Shown here piece by piece: positions 8,316-15,589 of a DNA stretch of 64,000 nucleotides (the first letter of the stretch is position 1; every line of letters starts with the position of its first letter). Origin of the DNA: an uncultured Clostridia bacterium (GTDB taxonomy: Bacteria > Bacillota > Clostridia > Oscillospirales > Ruminococcaceae); assembly GCA_947626165.1 (NCBI GenBank), contig CANQRG010000001.1:124001-188000 (forward strand), given 5' to 3'. The notes under the pieces were generated by a model. That model was not told the origin of the DNA. It made no database searches and saw nothing but the letters and a program-made list of their open reading frames with translations. Made by a program: the position numbers and the translations under genes.

Positions 8316-9260
8316 ATGGCAAGAAAATCACTTAGTAAATCGCAGAAAATAGCGTCTGCTGTAACGGTTGCAATAATTGCGGTCGTTGCGGCGGCTGTTA
8401 CTCATTTTACAAACTTAGGCGAGAACCTTAAACAAAACAGCGGACTTGCAGGCAAGCCTGCTTCAAGCGCTGACTTATCGGTTCATTTTATAGATGTCGG
8501 TCAGGGAGACTGCACGCTTGTTATGTGCAACGGTAAGAATATGCTTATTGACGCAGGAGAGAGCGATCAGGGAGAAAAGGTGGTCGAGTATCTTAAAACT
8601 CAGAATATTGAAAGCCTAGATTATGTAATTGGAACTCACCCTCATTCCGATCACATCGGAGGGCTTAGAGCTGTTGTGGAAAGCGACATAGAGATAGGTA
8701 AAATAATAATGCCTAAAATCCCTGATGAACAAGTTCCGACTTCATATACATATACCAAGCTGTTAAAGGCGATTATAAGTAAAGGGCTTACAATAACAAG
8801 CGCTGATGATTCTGTATTTAATTTAGGTTCTGCCGTTATAAACACATATACGCCTAAGAAAAAGTATAAGGATTTGAACGATTATTCTGTCGCTACAAAG
8901 ATAACTCACGGTGAGAACAGCTTTCTTATAACTGGCGATTTGGGTAAGCAAAGCGAAAAAGAGCTTGTAAATAGAGGCTGTGATTTATCTGCAAAGGTAT
9001 TGCAGGTGTGTCACCACGGCAGCAGAGAATCGTCAAGCGATCTGTTTTTGTCAAAGGTAAAACCTGCATATGCGGTTATTCAGTGCGGAGCAGGCAACAG
9101 CTACGGTCACCCGCACGAAGAAGCCCTTGAACGGTTAAGAGGGTATACATCTGAAATTTACACAACGGATACAGACGGAACTATAGTTTTTGAGTCGGAC
9201 GGAGAGGGAATGAATATCAAGAAAGAAAAGTCTGACAATAATAATGTCAGTGAGGAATAA
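8316..9260 (+). CDS. Membrane-anchored ComEC/Rec2-type metallo-beta-lactamase protein
   Basis: A 314-aa protein: one N-terminal hydrophobic anchor (about residues 12-32), then a metallo-beta-lactamase domain like the C-terminal nuclease domain of ComEC. It has DVGQGDCTLV, the metal motif THPHSDHIGG (about 107-116), ITGDLG, and CHHGSRES near residue 230. It is probably an extracytoplasmic hydrolase, perhaps a DNase, but lacks the ComEC channel, so a role in competence is not implied. It starts 14 nt after ftsK and is followed after 6 nt by a DUF3006 gene, a pairing recurrent in Firmicutes. Confidence 0.88.
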   Translation: MARKSLSKSQKIASAVTVAIIAVVAAAVTHFTNLGENLKQNSGLAGKPASSADLSVHFIDVGQGDCTLVMCNGKNMLIDAGESDQGEKVVEYLKTQNIESLDYVIGTHPHSDHIGGLRAVVESDIEIGKIIMPKIPDEQVPTSYTYTKLLKAIISKGLTITSADDSVFNLGSAVINTYTPKKKYKDLNDYSVATKITHGENSFLITGDLGKQSEKELVNRGCDLSAKVLQVCHHGSRESSSDLFLSKVKPAYAVIQCGAGNSYGHPHEEALERLRGYTSEIYTTDTDGTIVFESDGEGMNIKKEKSDNNNVSEE

Positions 9261-9266
9261 AATACT

Positions 9267-9512
9267 ATGAAAAATGAATTACTAATTGTCGAGAAAATTG
9301 AGGACGGAATAGTTACCGTTGAAAAATCGGAAAAGGAGTCATTTGATATAAAAATAAGCGAGCTTGGCTGCGAGGTCAAAGAGGGCGACGTTTTAAAGTG
9401 TGAAAACGGAAAGTATTCTGTTGATAAGGAAAAAACAGAGGAGCTTAGGAAGGTTTCTATTTATCTTCAAAATACTGCCTTTGGCATTGATGCGTCTAAC
9501 AGTGATAAGTAA
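9267..9512 (+). CDS. DUF3006 domain protein
   Basis: An 81-aa soluble acidic protein: ELLIVEKIEDGIVTVE..., a small beta-rich unit matching the DUF3006 pattern (a statement of 'identity/coverage of sense' strands followed by EGDVL). Function is unknown. The family is often encoded directly behind ComEC-like metallo-beta-lactamase genes, as here. No good Shine-Dalgarno is visible in the 6-nt gap, so it is probably translated by coupling. Confidence 0.8.
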   Translation: MKNELLIVEKIEDGIVTVEKSEKESFDIKISELGCEVKEGDVLKCENGKYSVDKEKTEELRKVSIYLQNTAFGIDASNSDK

Positions 9513-9542
9513 AAGAATTTTTCTTAAAACAGCGGAAGGAGG

Positions 9543-9562
9543 TATGCTCCGATCGGAGCATA
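9543..9562 (+). promoter_or_regulatory. Perfect 20-bp palindrome between SD and start codon of the RpiR gene
   Basis: TATGCTCCGA followed by its exact reverse complement TCGGAGCATA. It lies between a strong Shine-Dalgarno (GGAAGGAGG, 9534-9542) and the ATG at 9572, so the SD is 29 nt from the start in linear distance but about 9 nt if the palindrome folds. It could be an operator for autoregulation by the SIS-domain regulator or an RNA hairpin. An out-of-frame ATG (9544-9546) lies inside it and opens a 29-codon ORF ending at 9633. Confidence 0.75.
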
Positions 9563-9571
9563 GTCATAAAT

Positions 9572-10447
9572 ATGGAAAAGGATCTATTGGTGACTTTAGA
9601 AGAAAATTTTTCTCATTTTTCAAAAGGTCATAAGCATATTGCAAGCTATGTATTAGAGCATTTTGATAAGTCTGCGTTTATGACTGCTTCAAAACTTGGT
9701 CAGACAGTTGGCGTAAGCGAGTCTACTGTAGTGAGGTTCGCTATAGAGCTTGGTTTTAACGGCTATCCGGAATTTCAAAAAGCGCTGCAGGACCTTATGA
9801 GAAACAAGCTTACTTCCTTTCAGAGAATGGACGTTACATCCGATCAGTTAGGCGAGGACGATATTCTAGATAAGGTTTTAAGTCTTGATATAGACAGAAT
9901 AAGAGGCACTTTAAACGAGTGCTCGAAGAAAGATTTTTACGAGGCGGTCGATAGGATAGTCAACGCTCATACAATATATATAATAGGCAACAGAAGCTCG
10001 GCAGCGTTAGCGTCGTTCACGTCATATTATCTCAATTTGATTTTCCCGTATGTAAAGCTCGTACATTCATCATCAACAAGCGAGATGTTCGAGCAGATAC
10101 TAAGGGTAGACAGCAAGGACGTCGCAATAGGTTTTTCGTTTCCCAGGTATTCGAAGCAGACGCTTAACGCTCTCAAATATGCTCAAGACAACGGAGCAGG
10201 GGTCATTGCGTTCACTGACAGCAAAAATTCGCCGTTAGTTAAGTATGCGGACAATGTTCTTATTGCGCAAAGCGATATGGCTTCGTTTGTAGACTCTCTT
10301 GTTGCGCCTTTGAGTTTAATAAACGCTTTGATAGTTGCAGTGTCTATGAGCAAGAAAGAGAAGATTTCAGATAACTTTAAAAGGCTTGAGTATATTTGGG
10401 AAAAGTACGACGTATACGAAAAAAGCGAGTCAGATGATGAAGAGTAG
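9572..10447 (+). CDS. MurR/RpiR family transcriptional regulator
   Basis: A 291-aa DNA-binding regulator responding to phosphosugars. The N-terminal RpiR-type helix-turn-helix spans about residues 1-80 (TASKLGQTVGVSESTVVRFAIELG). A C-terminal SIS phosphosugar-binding domain spans about 110-250 (IYIIGNRSSAALASF, IGFSFPRYSKQTL, VIAFTDS). No sugar isomerase or PTS gene is adjacent, so the target pathway is not evident; close packing with ftsK and cmk genes suggests wall-precursor or central metabolism. The start was fixed at ATG 9572 because no in-frame start lies closer to the SD. See the palindrome entry. Confidence 0.93.
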   Translation: MEKDLLVTLEENFSHFSKGHKHIASYVLEHFDKSAFMTASKLGQTVGVSESTVVRFAIELGFNGYPEFQKALQDLMRNKLTSFQRMDVTSDQLGEDDILDKVLSLDIDRIRGTLNECSKKDFYEAVDRIVNAHTIYIIGNRSSAALASFTSYYLNLIFPYVKLVHSSSTSEMFEQILRVDSKDVAIGFSFPRYSKQTLNALKYAQDNGAGVIAFTDSKNSPLVKYADNVLIAQSDMASFVDSLVAPLSLINALIVAVSMSKKEKISDNFKRLEYIWEKYDVYEKSESDDEE

Positions 10448-10480
10448 TAAATTTAAGCCGAGTGAAAGGAAGAAGTTATA

Positions 10481-11716
10481 TTGACAAGTAAATATGACGT
10501 CATAGTTATCGGCGGAGGAGCCGCCGGTTTATTTTGCTCGATATTGCTTGCTCGAAAAGGGAAATCTGTTTTGATTTTGGAGAAAAACAAAATTCTCGGA
10601 AAAAAGCTGATGATAACGGGAAAGGGCAGATGCAACGTAACAAATAACTGCGACGCCCAGACTGTGCTTAATAACATTCCGCGCAATTCTAAGTTTTTAT
10701 ATAGCGCAATTTATTCTTTTTCGCCGAGCGATACAATGAATTTTTTTGAGAAGCTGGGCGTGCCGTTAAAAACAGAAAGAGGAAACAGGGTTTTCCCTGT
10801 CAGCGACGACGCAAAGGATATTGTAAAAGCGCTTTGCGATGAAGTAAAGAGACTGGGAGTAACTGTTTTAAATAAAAAAGCGACGGGATTGATCATTGAC
10901 GACAACAGGGTTATCGGCGCGGAGTGCGGCGGTGAACAGTTTATCTCAAAAAGCGTTATAGTATCAACAGGTGGAAAGTCATATCCTAAAACAGGCTCTA
11001 CAGGGGACGGCTATATGCTTGCGAAACAAGCCGGTCATACTGTGACGGATATACAGCCGTCGTTAGTTCCGCTTGAAACTAAGCAGGATTTTCCTAAAAA
11101 ACTTATGGGGCTTTCGCTTAGAAATGTTACGTTAAGTCTTTGGCAAAGCGGAAAGAAGAAGCCTTTGTATTCTGAACTGGGCGAGATGCTTTTTACTCAT
11201 TTCGGAGTGTCAGGACCGCTGGTTTTGTCATCGAGCGCGCATATTAATAATATAGATGAAAATGACTATTATATAGTAATCGACTTAAAGCCTGCTCTTG
11301 ACGAAAAGACTTTAGACAAGCGCATACTCAGAGACTTTAATGATAATCCAAACAGAAATTTTGCAAACGTCTTGAAAAAACTTTTGCCTGCGAAAATGAT
11401 ACCTGTTATGATAGAATTATCGGGTATTGACGGTGATGAAAAGGTAAATAATATTTCTAAGGAGCAGAGAAGAAAGTTGGTAGAGCTTTTTAAAAATCTG
11501 CGGATAGATATAAAAGGCTTTCGGCCTGTCGACGAGGCGATCATAACAAGAGGCGGAGTAAGCACAAAGGAAATAAATCCGAGCACTATGGAATCAAAGC
11601 TTGTGTCGGGGCTTTATTTTATCGGAGAGGTTCTCGACGTTGACGGCTATACAGGAGGATTTAATCTGCAAATTGCCTTTGCTACAGCTAATCTGGCAGC
11701 CGGAAGTATTTTATAA
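10481..11716 (+). CDS. BaiN/HI0933-like FAD-dependent flavoprotein
   Basis: A 411-aa FAD enzyme of the HI0933/YhiN/BaiN family (aminoacetone-oxidase family by annotation). A Rossmann dinucleotide motif VIGGGAAGL lies at residues 8-16, followed by GKKLMITGKGRCNVTN, a middle antiparallel domain, and the C-terminal family signature GLYFIGEVLDVDGYTGGFNLQIAFATA. The physiological reaction is uncertain; one member in bile-acid-converting Clostridia reduces steroid double bonds. The start is TTG at 10481 with GAAAGGAAG about 10 nt upstream. It sits before cmk-plsC and ispH-rpsA, a placement common in Clostridia. Confidence 0.9.
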   Translation: MTSKYDVIVIGGGAAGLFCSILLARKGKSVLILEKNKILGKKLMITGKGRCNVTNNCDAQTVLNNIPRNSKFLYSAIYSFSPSDTMNFFEKLGVPLKTERGNRVFPVSDDAKDIVKALCDEVKRLGVTVLNKKATGLIIDDNRVIGAECGGEQFISKSVIVSTGGKSYPKTGSTGDGYMLAKQAGHTVTDIQPSLVPLETKQDFPKKLMGLSLRNVTLSLWQSGKKKPLYSELGEMLFTHFGVSGPLVLSSSAHINNIDENDYYIVIDLKPALDEKTLDKRILRDFNDNPNRNFANVLKKLLPAKMIPVMIELSGIDGDEKVNNISKEQRRKLVELFKNLRIDIKGFRPVDEAIITRGGVSTKEINPSTMESKLVSGLYFIGEVLDVDGYTGGFNLQIAFATANLAAGSIL

Positions 11717-11751
11717 AACAAGATATTATAAATATTATGCAGGAGGATATT

Positions 11752-13173
11752 ATGAGCATTAATATTGCATTAGACGGTCCATCAGGGGCTGGGAAATCAA
11801 CGATAGCAAAGGCTGTTGCCAAAAAGCTTGAATATATTTATGTCGATACGGGTGCGCTATATCGCTCTATTGCTTTATATATGATAGAACATAGCGTGGA
11901 TTTGAACAATATTGATAATGTAAAGTCAGCGTTGAACGGAGTTGACTTAAGGCTCGCTTATACTGACGGTTCGCAGAGAGTTTTGCTTTGCGGAGAGGAC
12001 GTTTCGGATAAAATAAGAACTCCCGAAATTTCAATGGGAGCCTCAAGGGTTTCCGCTGTTCCTGCGGTCAGAGAGTTTTTGTTTGACCTTCAGCAGAATA
12101 TAGCGAAAGAAAGTAATATAATTATGGACGGCAGAGATATTGGAACAGTTGTGCTGCCAAAAGCCGATGTTAAGATTTTTCTTACGGCGTCAGCTGAGGA
12201 GCGTGCCAAAAGAAGATTCAAAGAGCTTCAGGAAAAGGGGGATAGCTCCTCATATGAGGAGGTTCTGGCTGACATAAAGCAGCGTGATTACAACGATATG
12301 CACAGAGATATTGCACCTCTTAAAAAGGCGAATGACGCTGTTGAGGTAGATACTACAAGCCTGAACCTAGATGAGTCTGTTGAGGTTATATACAACACTG
12401 TAATTGAAGAACTTAAAAAAAAACCTGATAATTCAGATAAGCTAAAAGAAGATGCTTTAGGCAGTCGAGATAATGAGGGCAACGGCTTTTTGAGAGGGTT
12501 AGACGTCAGACCTGTTGACAGAAGCCACAAACTGTCTCCGTTGAGAATGTTTATATATAATTTATTAAGGTTTATCGTACTGTTTGTTTATCATATTTTT
12601 TACAACTTGAAATTCATTGGCAAAGAGAATATCCCGAAAGGCGGTTCGCACATTTTTGCAAGCAACCATAGAAGCTATGCCGATCCGGTGCTTATATCTC
12701 TTGCTGTAAGAACGCCGTTTTCGTTTATGGCTAAGGAGGAGCTTTTTAAAAAGAATATTTTCTTTGCGGCTCTCATAAAGGCGTTGGGAGCGTTTCCTGT
12801 AACAAGAGGAAAAGGAGATACCTCGGCGATAGACACGTCGCTTAAATGCCTTAATAAGGGACGAAATCTTGTTATTTTTCCAGAGGGTACACGCTCTAAG
12901 GACGGAAAAGTAGGCAGAGGAAAAACAGGGGTCGCATTGATAGCGGCAGTAGCTTTGGTACCTGTAATTCCTGTAGGGATAGTATTTGAGGGGAAACTCA
13001 AATTCAGAAAAAAGGTCACAGTTAAATTCGGAAAGCCCATTTATCCTGATGAATTGAATATATCGAGTACAAGTCCTAAGGAGTTAAAAAAGTTAAAGCA
13101 TACTATAATGAATGAAATTGTTGATTTGGTTGAAGCTGATAATCCGTACATAAATAATTCAGAGAATGAATAG
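11752..13173 (+). CDS. cmk-plsC: Cytidylate kinase fused to 1-acylglycerol-3-phosphate acyltransferase
   Basis: A 473-aa two-domain protein. Residues 1-220 are CMP/dCMP kinase: Walker A GPSGAGKST (9-17), VDTGALYRS and GRDIGTVVLP. A charged linker (about 220-260) leads to a hydrophobic helix (FIYNLLRFIVLFVYHIFY) and a PlsC domain with the acyltransferase motifs NHRSYAD (NHx4D) and FPEGTRS. It therefore joins pyrimidine nucleotide phosphorylation to phosphatidic acid synthesis at the membrane. Both active sites look intact. An upstream ATG at 11737 precedes the AGGAGG; ATG 11752, 5 nt after it, was chosen. The stop is followed after 15 nt by ispH-rpsA. Confidence 0.95.
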   Translation: MSINIALDGPSGAGKSTIAKAVAKKLEYIYVDTGALYRSIALYMIEHSVDLNNIDNVKSALNGVDLRLAYTDGSQRVLLCGEDVSDKIRTPEISMGASRVSAVPAVREFLFDLQQNIAKESNIIMDGRDIGTVVLPKADVKIFLTASAEERAKRRFKELQEKGDSSSYEEVLADIKQRDYNDMHRDIAPLKKANDAVEVDTTSLNLDESVEVIYNTVIEELKKKPDNSDKLKEDALGSRDNEGNGFLRGLDVRPVDRSHKLSPLRMFIYNLLRFIVLFVYHIFYNLKFIGKENIPKGGSHIFASNHRSYADPVLISLAVRTPFSFMAKEELFKKNIFFAALIKALGAFPVTRGKGDTSAIDTSLKCLNKGRNLVIFPEGTRSKDGKVGRGKTGVALIAAVALVPVIPVGIVFEGKLKFRKKVTVKFGKPIYPDELNISSTSPKELKKLKHTIMNEIVDLVEADNPYINNSENE

Positions 13174-13188
13174 TTGTTGGAGGGTCAA

Positions 13189-15420
13189 ATGTTAACAAAC
13201 TGTAAAATTTTAGTTGCAGGAACCGCTGGCTTTTGTTTTGGTGTAGACAGAGCCGTAAAAATAGTGTATAATAATCTAAATAGCCGAAATAATGTTGTTA
13301 CATTAGGACCGATCATTCATAATCAGAGCGTTGTTTCCGACTTGGAAAGCAAAGGAGTAGAAGTTGTAAACGACGTAAGCGAGGTTAAACCGGGTCAAAC
13401 GGTTATAATACGTTCTCACGGCGTTTCGTCTGATGTGTATAAGCGTTTAGATGAACTTTCCGTCAATGTTGTTGACGCTACTTGTCCTTTTGTTTCCAAA
13501 ATCCACAGAATTGTCAGCGAGAAATCCCGTGAGGGTTATCTGGTTGCGATTGCAGGAGATAGGGCACATCCTGAGGTTATCGGTATAAGCGGACATTGTG
13601 AGAGCAAATGCTATGTATTTTCTGATCTTGAGGAGTTGAAGGCGGTATTATCAGAGACCGAGGAAGAAAAGGTAATTTTTGTTGCTCAGACCACCTTTAA
13701 CAAAAAGTTTTGGGAAAAGTGCAGGGAATACATACATAGTGTCAGAGAATCTGCATTGATTTTCGATACTATATGTGACGCTACATCAAAACGTCAGGAA
13801 GAGGCTGTGAGAATTGCGTCAAAGTCTGATAAAATGGTTATTGTCGGCGGACGTCACAGCTCTAATACGTTGAAGCTTAAATCAATATGCTCGGAGTATT
13901 GTCCGTGTTATCTTGTTGAGAGCGCTGACGAGCTTTATGATTTGGATTTTGATGGAGTACATTATTTAGGAATTTCTGCCGGTGCATCGACGCCGGCGTA
14001 TATTATTGAGGAGGTTAAACAAACCATGACAAAACTTCTACAGAACAATGAAGAAGAATTTAATTTTGAAGAGGCTATAGAGAAGTCTTTGAAAAAAATA
14101 TATATAGGGGCAAGAGTAACCGGTACGGTAACCGCTGTAAACAAGACGGAAGCTTTAGTTGATATCGGCACTAAGCACACGGGCGTTATACCTAAAGATG
14201 AGCTTACTGACGATCCTGCGAAATCACCGTCGGATATTGTTTCGGTAGGCGATGAGGTTGAAGTTATAGTTCTAAAGACTAACGATCAGGAAGGCGTAGA
14301 CACGCTCTCAAAAAAGCAGGTTGACGCTATTGCCGGCTTTGAAAATGTTGCAAAGGCACATGAGGAAAACACAATTTTAACAGGCGTTGTCACAAATATT
14401 GTAAGACGTGGAGTTTTGGTTTCAACCAATGGATTTAAAGTATTTGTTCCTGCGTCTCAGGCTACTGAAAGACGTGCTGACAGTTTAGATGATTTGCTGA
14501 ATAAAACTGTAGAGTATAAGGTTATTGAAGTAGATAAAAATCGAAACAGAGCAGTCGGTTCAATAAGAATTATAAATAGTGAAAAGCGCGCAGAGCAAAA
14601 GGCAAAATTCTTCGAGAGCGCTGAGGTCGGCAAGACTGTAACAGGTACGGTCAAGTCTATAACCGATTACGGTGTGTTTGTTGATTTGGGCGGAATAGAC
14701 GGTTTGGTAAGAAAGGCTGACCTTTCGTGGCTCAGAATCAAACATCCATCTGACGTTGTTTCTGTAGGTGATGAGATAGAGGTTACAATTAAGGATATCG
14801 ATAAGGAAGCTGAAAAGGTTTCTCTTGTATATAAGAAAGACGAAGATAATCCTTGGACAATTTTTGATAAGAACTACGGAGTAGGACAAGTTATTACTGC
14901 AAAGATAGTTTCAATAACTTCATTCGGAGCGTTTGCTCAGATAATTGAGGGTATTGACGGACTTATTCATATTTCACAAATTGCCAACCAGAGAGTTGAC
15001 AATGTTGCTGATTTTCTTAGCGTTGGTCAAGAGGTTGAGGTTAAGATCACCGAAATAGACGAAGAAAGACAGAGAATTAGTCTGTCTATGAGAGCTTTGC
15101 TGCCTGAGCCTGAAAAGGAAGAACCTGCTGAGGAAGAGGCAGAAGCTGAGACAAACGCAGAGCCTGAGTCGAATATCGTTTACTCAACCGAGAATCCTCC
15201 TGTTGAAGATGACGAGCCTGTAGAGGAAACAGCAGAGGAAACTGTTGAAGAAACTACAGAAGAGACTGTCGAAGAAAAGGCAGAGGAAACTTCTGACGAA
15301 AAAACAGAAGAATCTGCTGAGGATAAGACAGAAGAGCCTGCTGGAGAAACGACAGAAGAGGCTGTCGAAGAAAAGGCAGAGGAAACTGTTGAGGAATCGG
15401 CAGAAGATACGGCAGAATAA
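13189..15420 (+). CDS. ispH-rpsA: IspH (HMBPP reductase)-ribosomal protein S1 fusion
   Basis: A 743-aa bifunctional protein. Residues 1-285 are 4-hydroxy-3-methylbut-2-enyl diphosphate reductase, the last MEP-pathway step, with the three cluster cysteines in GFCFGVDRAV, DATCPFV and IFDTICDATSKRQ. Residues about 300-640 hold four S1 RNA-binding repeats (each like VTGTVKSITDYGVFVDLGGIDGLV). The last about 100 residues are a low-complexity acidic tail of Glu-Glu-Thr/Ala units. This fusion is established in Clostridia. TTG 13174 overlaps the GGAGG, so ATG 13189 was chosen. A terminator follows at 15448-15466. Confidence 0.96.
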   Translation: MLTNCKILVAGTAGFCFGVDRAVKIVYNNLNSRNNVVTLGPIIHNQSVVSDLESKGVEVVNDVSEVKPGQTVIIRSHGVSSDVYKRLDELSVNVVDATCPFVSKIHRIVSEKSREGYLVAIAGDRAHPEVIGISGHCESKCYVFSDLEELKAVLSETEEEKVIFVAQTTFNKKFWEKCREYIHSVRESALIFDTICDATSKRQEEAVRIASKSDKMVIVGGRHSSNTLKLKSICSEYCPCYLVESADELYDLDFDGVHYLGISAGASTPAYIIEEVKQTMTKLLQNNEEEFNFEEAIEKSLKKIYIGARVTGTVTAVNKTEALVDIGTKHTGVIPKDELTDDPAKSPSDIVSVGDEVEVIVLKTNDQEGVDTLSKKQVDAIAGFENVAKAHEENTILTGVVTNIVRRGVLVSTNGFKVFVPASQATERRADSLDDLLNKTVEYKVIEVDKNRNRAVGSIRIINSEKRAEQKAKFFESAEVGKTVTGTVKSITDYGVFVDLGGIDGLVRKADLSWLRIKHPSDVVSVGDEIEVTIKDIDKEAEKVSLVYKKDEDNPWTIFDKNYGVGQVITAKIVSITSFGAFAQIIEGIDGLIHISQIANQRVDNVADFLSVGQEVEVKITEIDEERQRISLSMRALLPEPEKEEPAEEEAEAETNAEPESNIVYSTENPPVEDDEPVEETAEETVEETTEETVEEKAEETSDEKTEESAEDKTEEPAGETTEEAVEEKAEETVEESAEDTAE

Positions 15421-15447
15421 TAACTTGAATATGCTTTGGTTATCAAT

Positions 15448-15466
15448 GGACAGGATTCTCCTGTCC
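15448..15466 (+). terminator. Terminator after ispH-rpsA
   Basis: GGACAGG, an ATTCT loop, then CCTGTCC, followed by ATTTTGTTT. Confidence 0.85.
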
Positions 15467-15487
15467 ATTTTGTTTAATATAATAAAT

Positions 15488-15536
15488 GGGGGGGGTAACA
15501 ATGAAACTTTTAAGAAATATGGTGAAGCTGTATTAA
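15488..15536 (+). other. G8 tract plus 11-codon ORF ahead of the ABC exporter genes
   Basis: Eight consecutive G (15488-15495) sit at Shine-Dalgarno distance from an ATG (15501) that opens MKLLRNMVKLY and stops at 15534-15536, 53 nt before the ABC gene start. A TATAAT lies at 15478-15483, placing a possible transcription start inside the G run. It may be a leader peptide or a slippage-prone control site; it may also be fortuitous. Confidence 0.4.
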
Positions 15537-15589
15537 ATATACAGTAAATGAAACATCAATCAAAAATAAGACAAGAAATTGGAGGCTTT

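Noticed and set aside
15180-15420. Repetitive DNA that could suggest a tandem-repeat array or CRISPR
   Set aside because: The repeats are in frame within the acidic tail of IspH-S1; no constant repeats with unique spacers.
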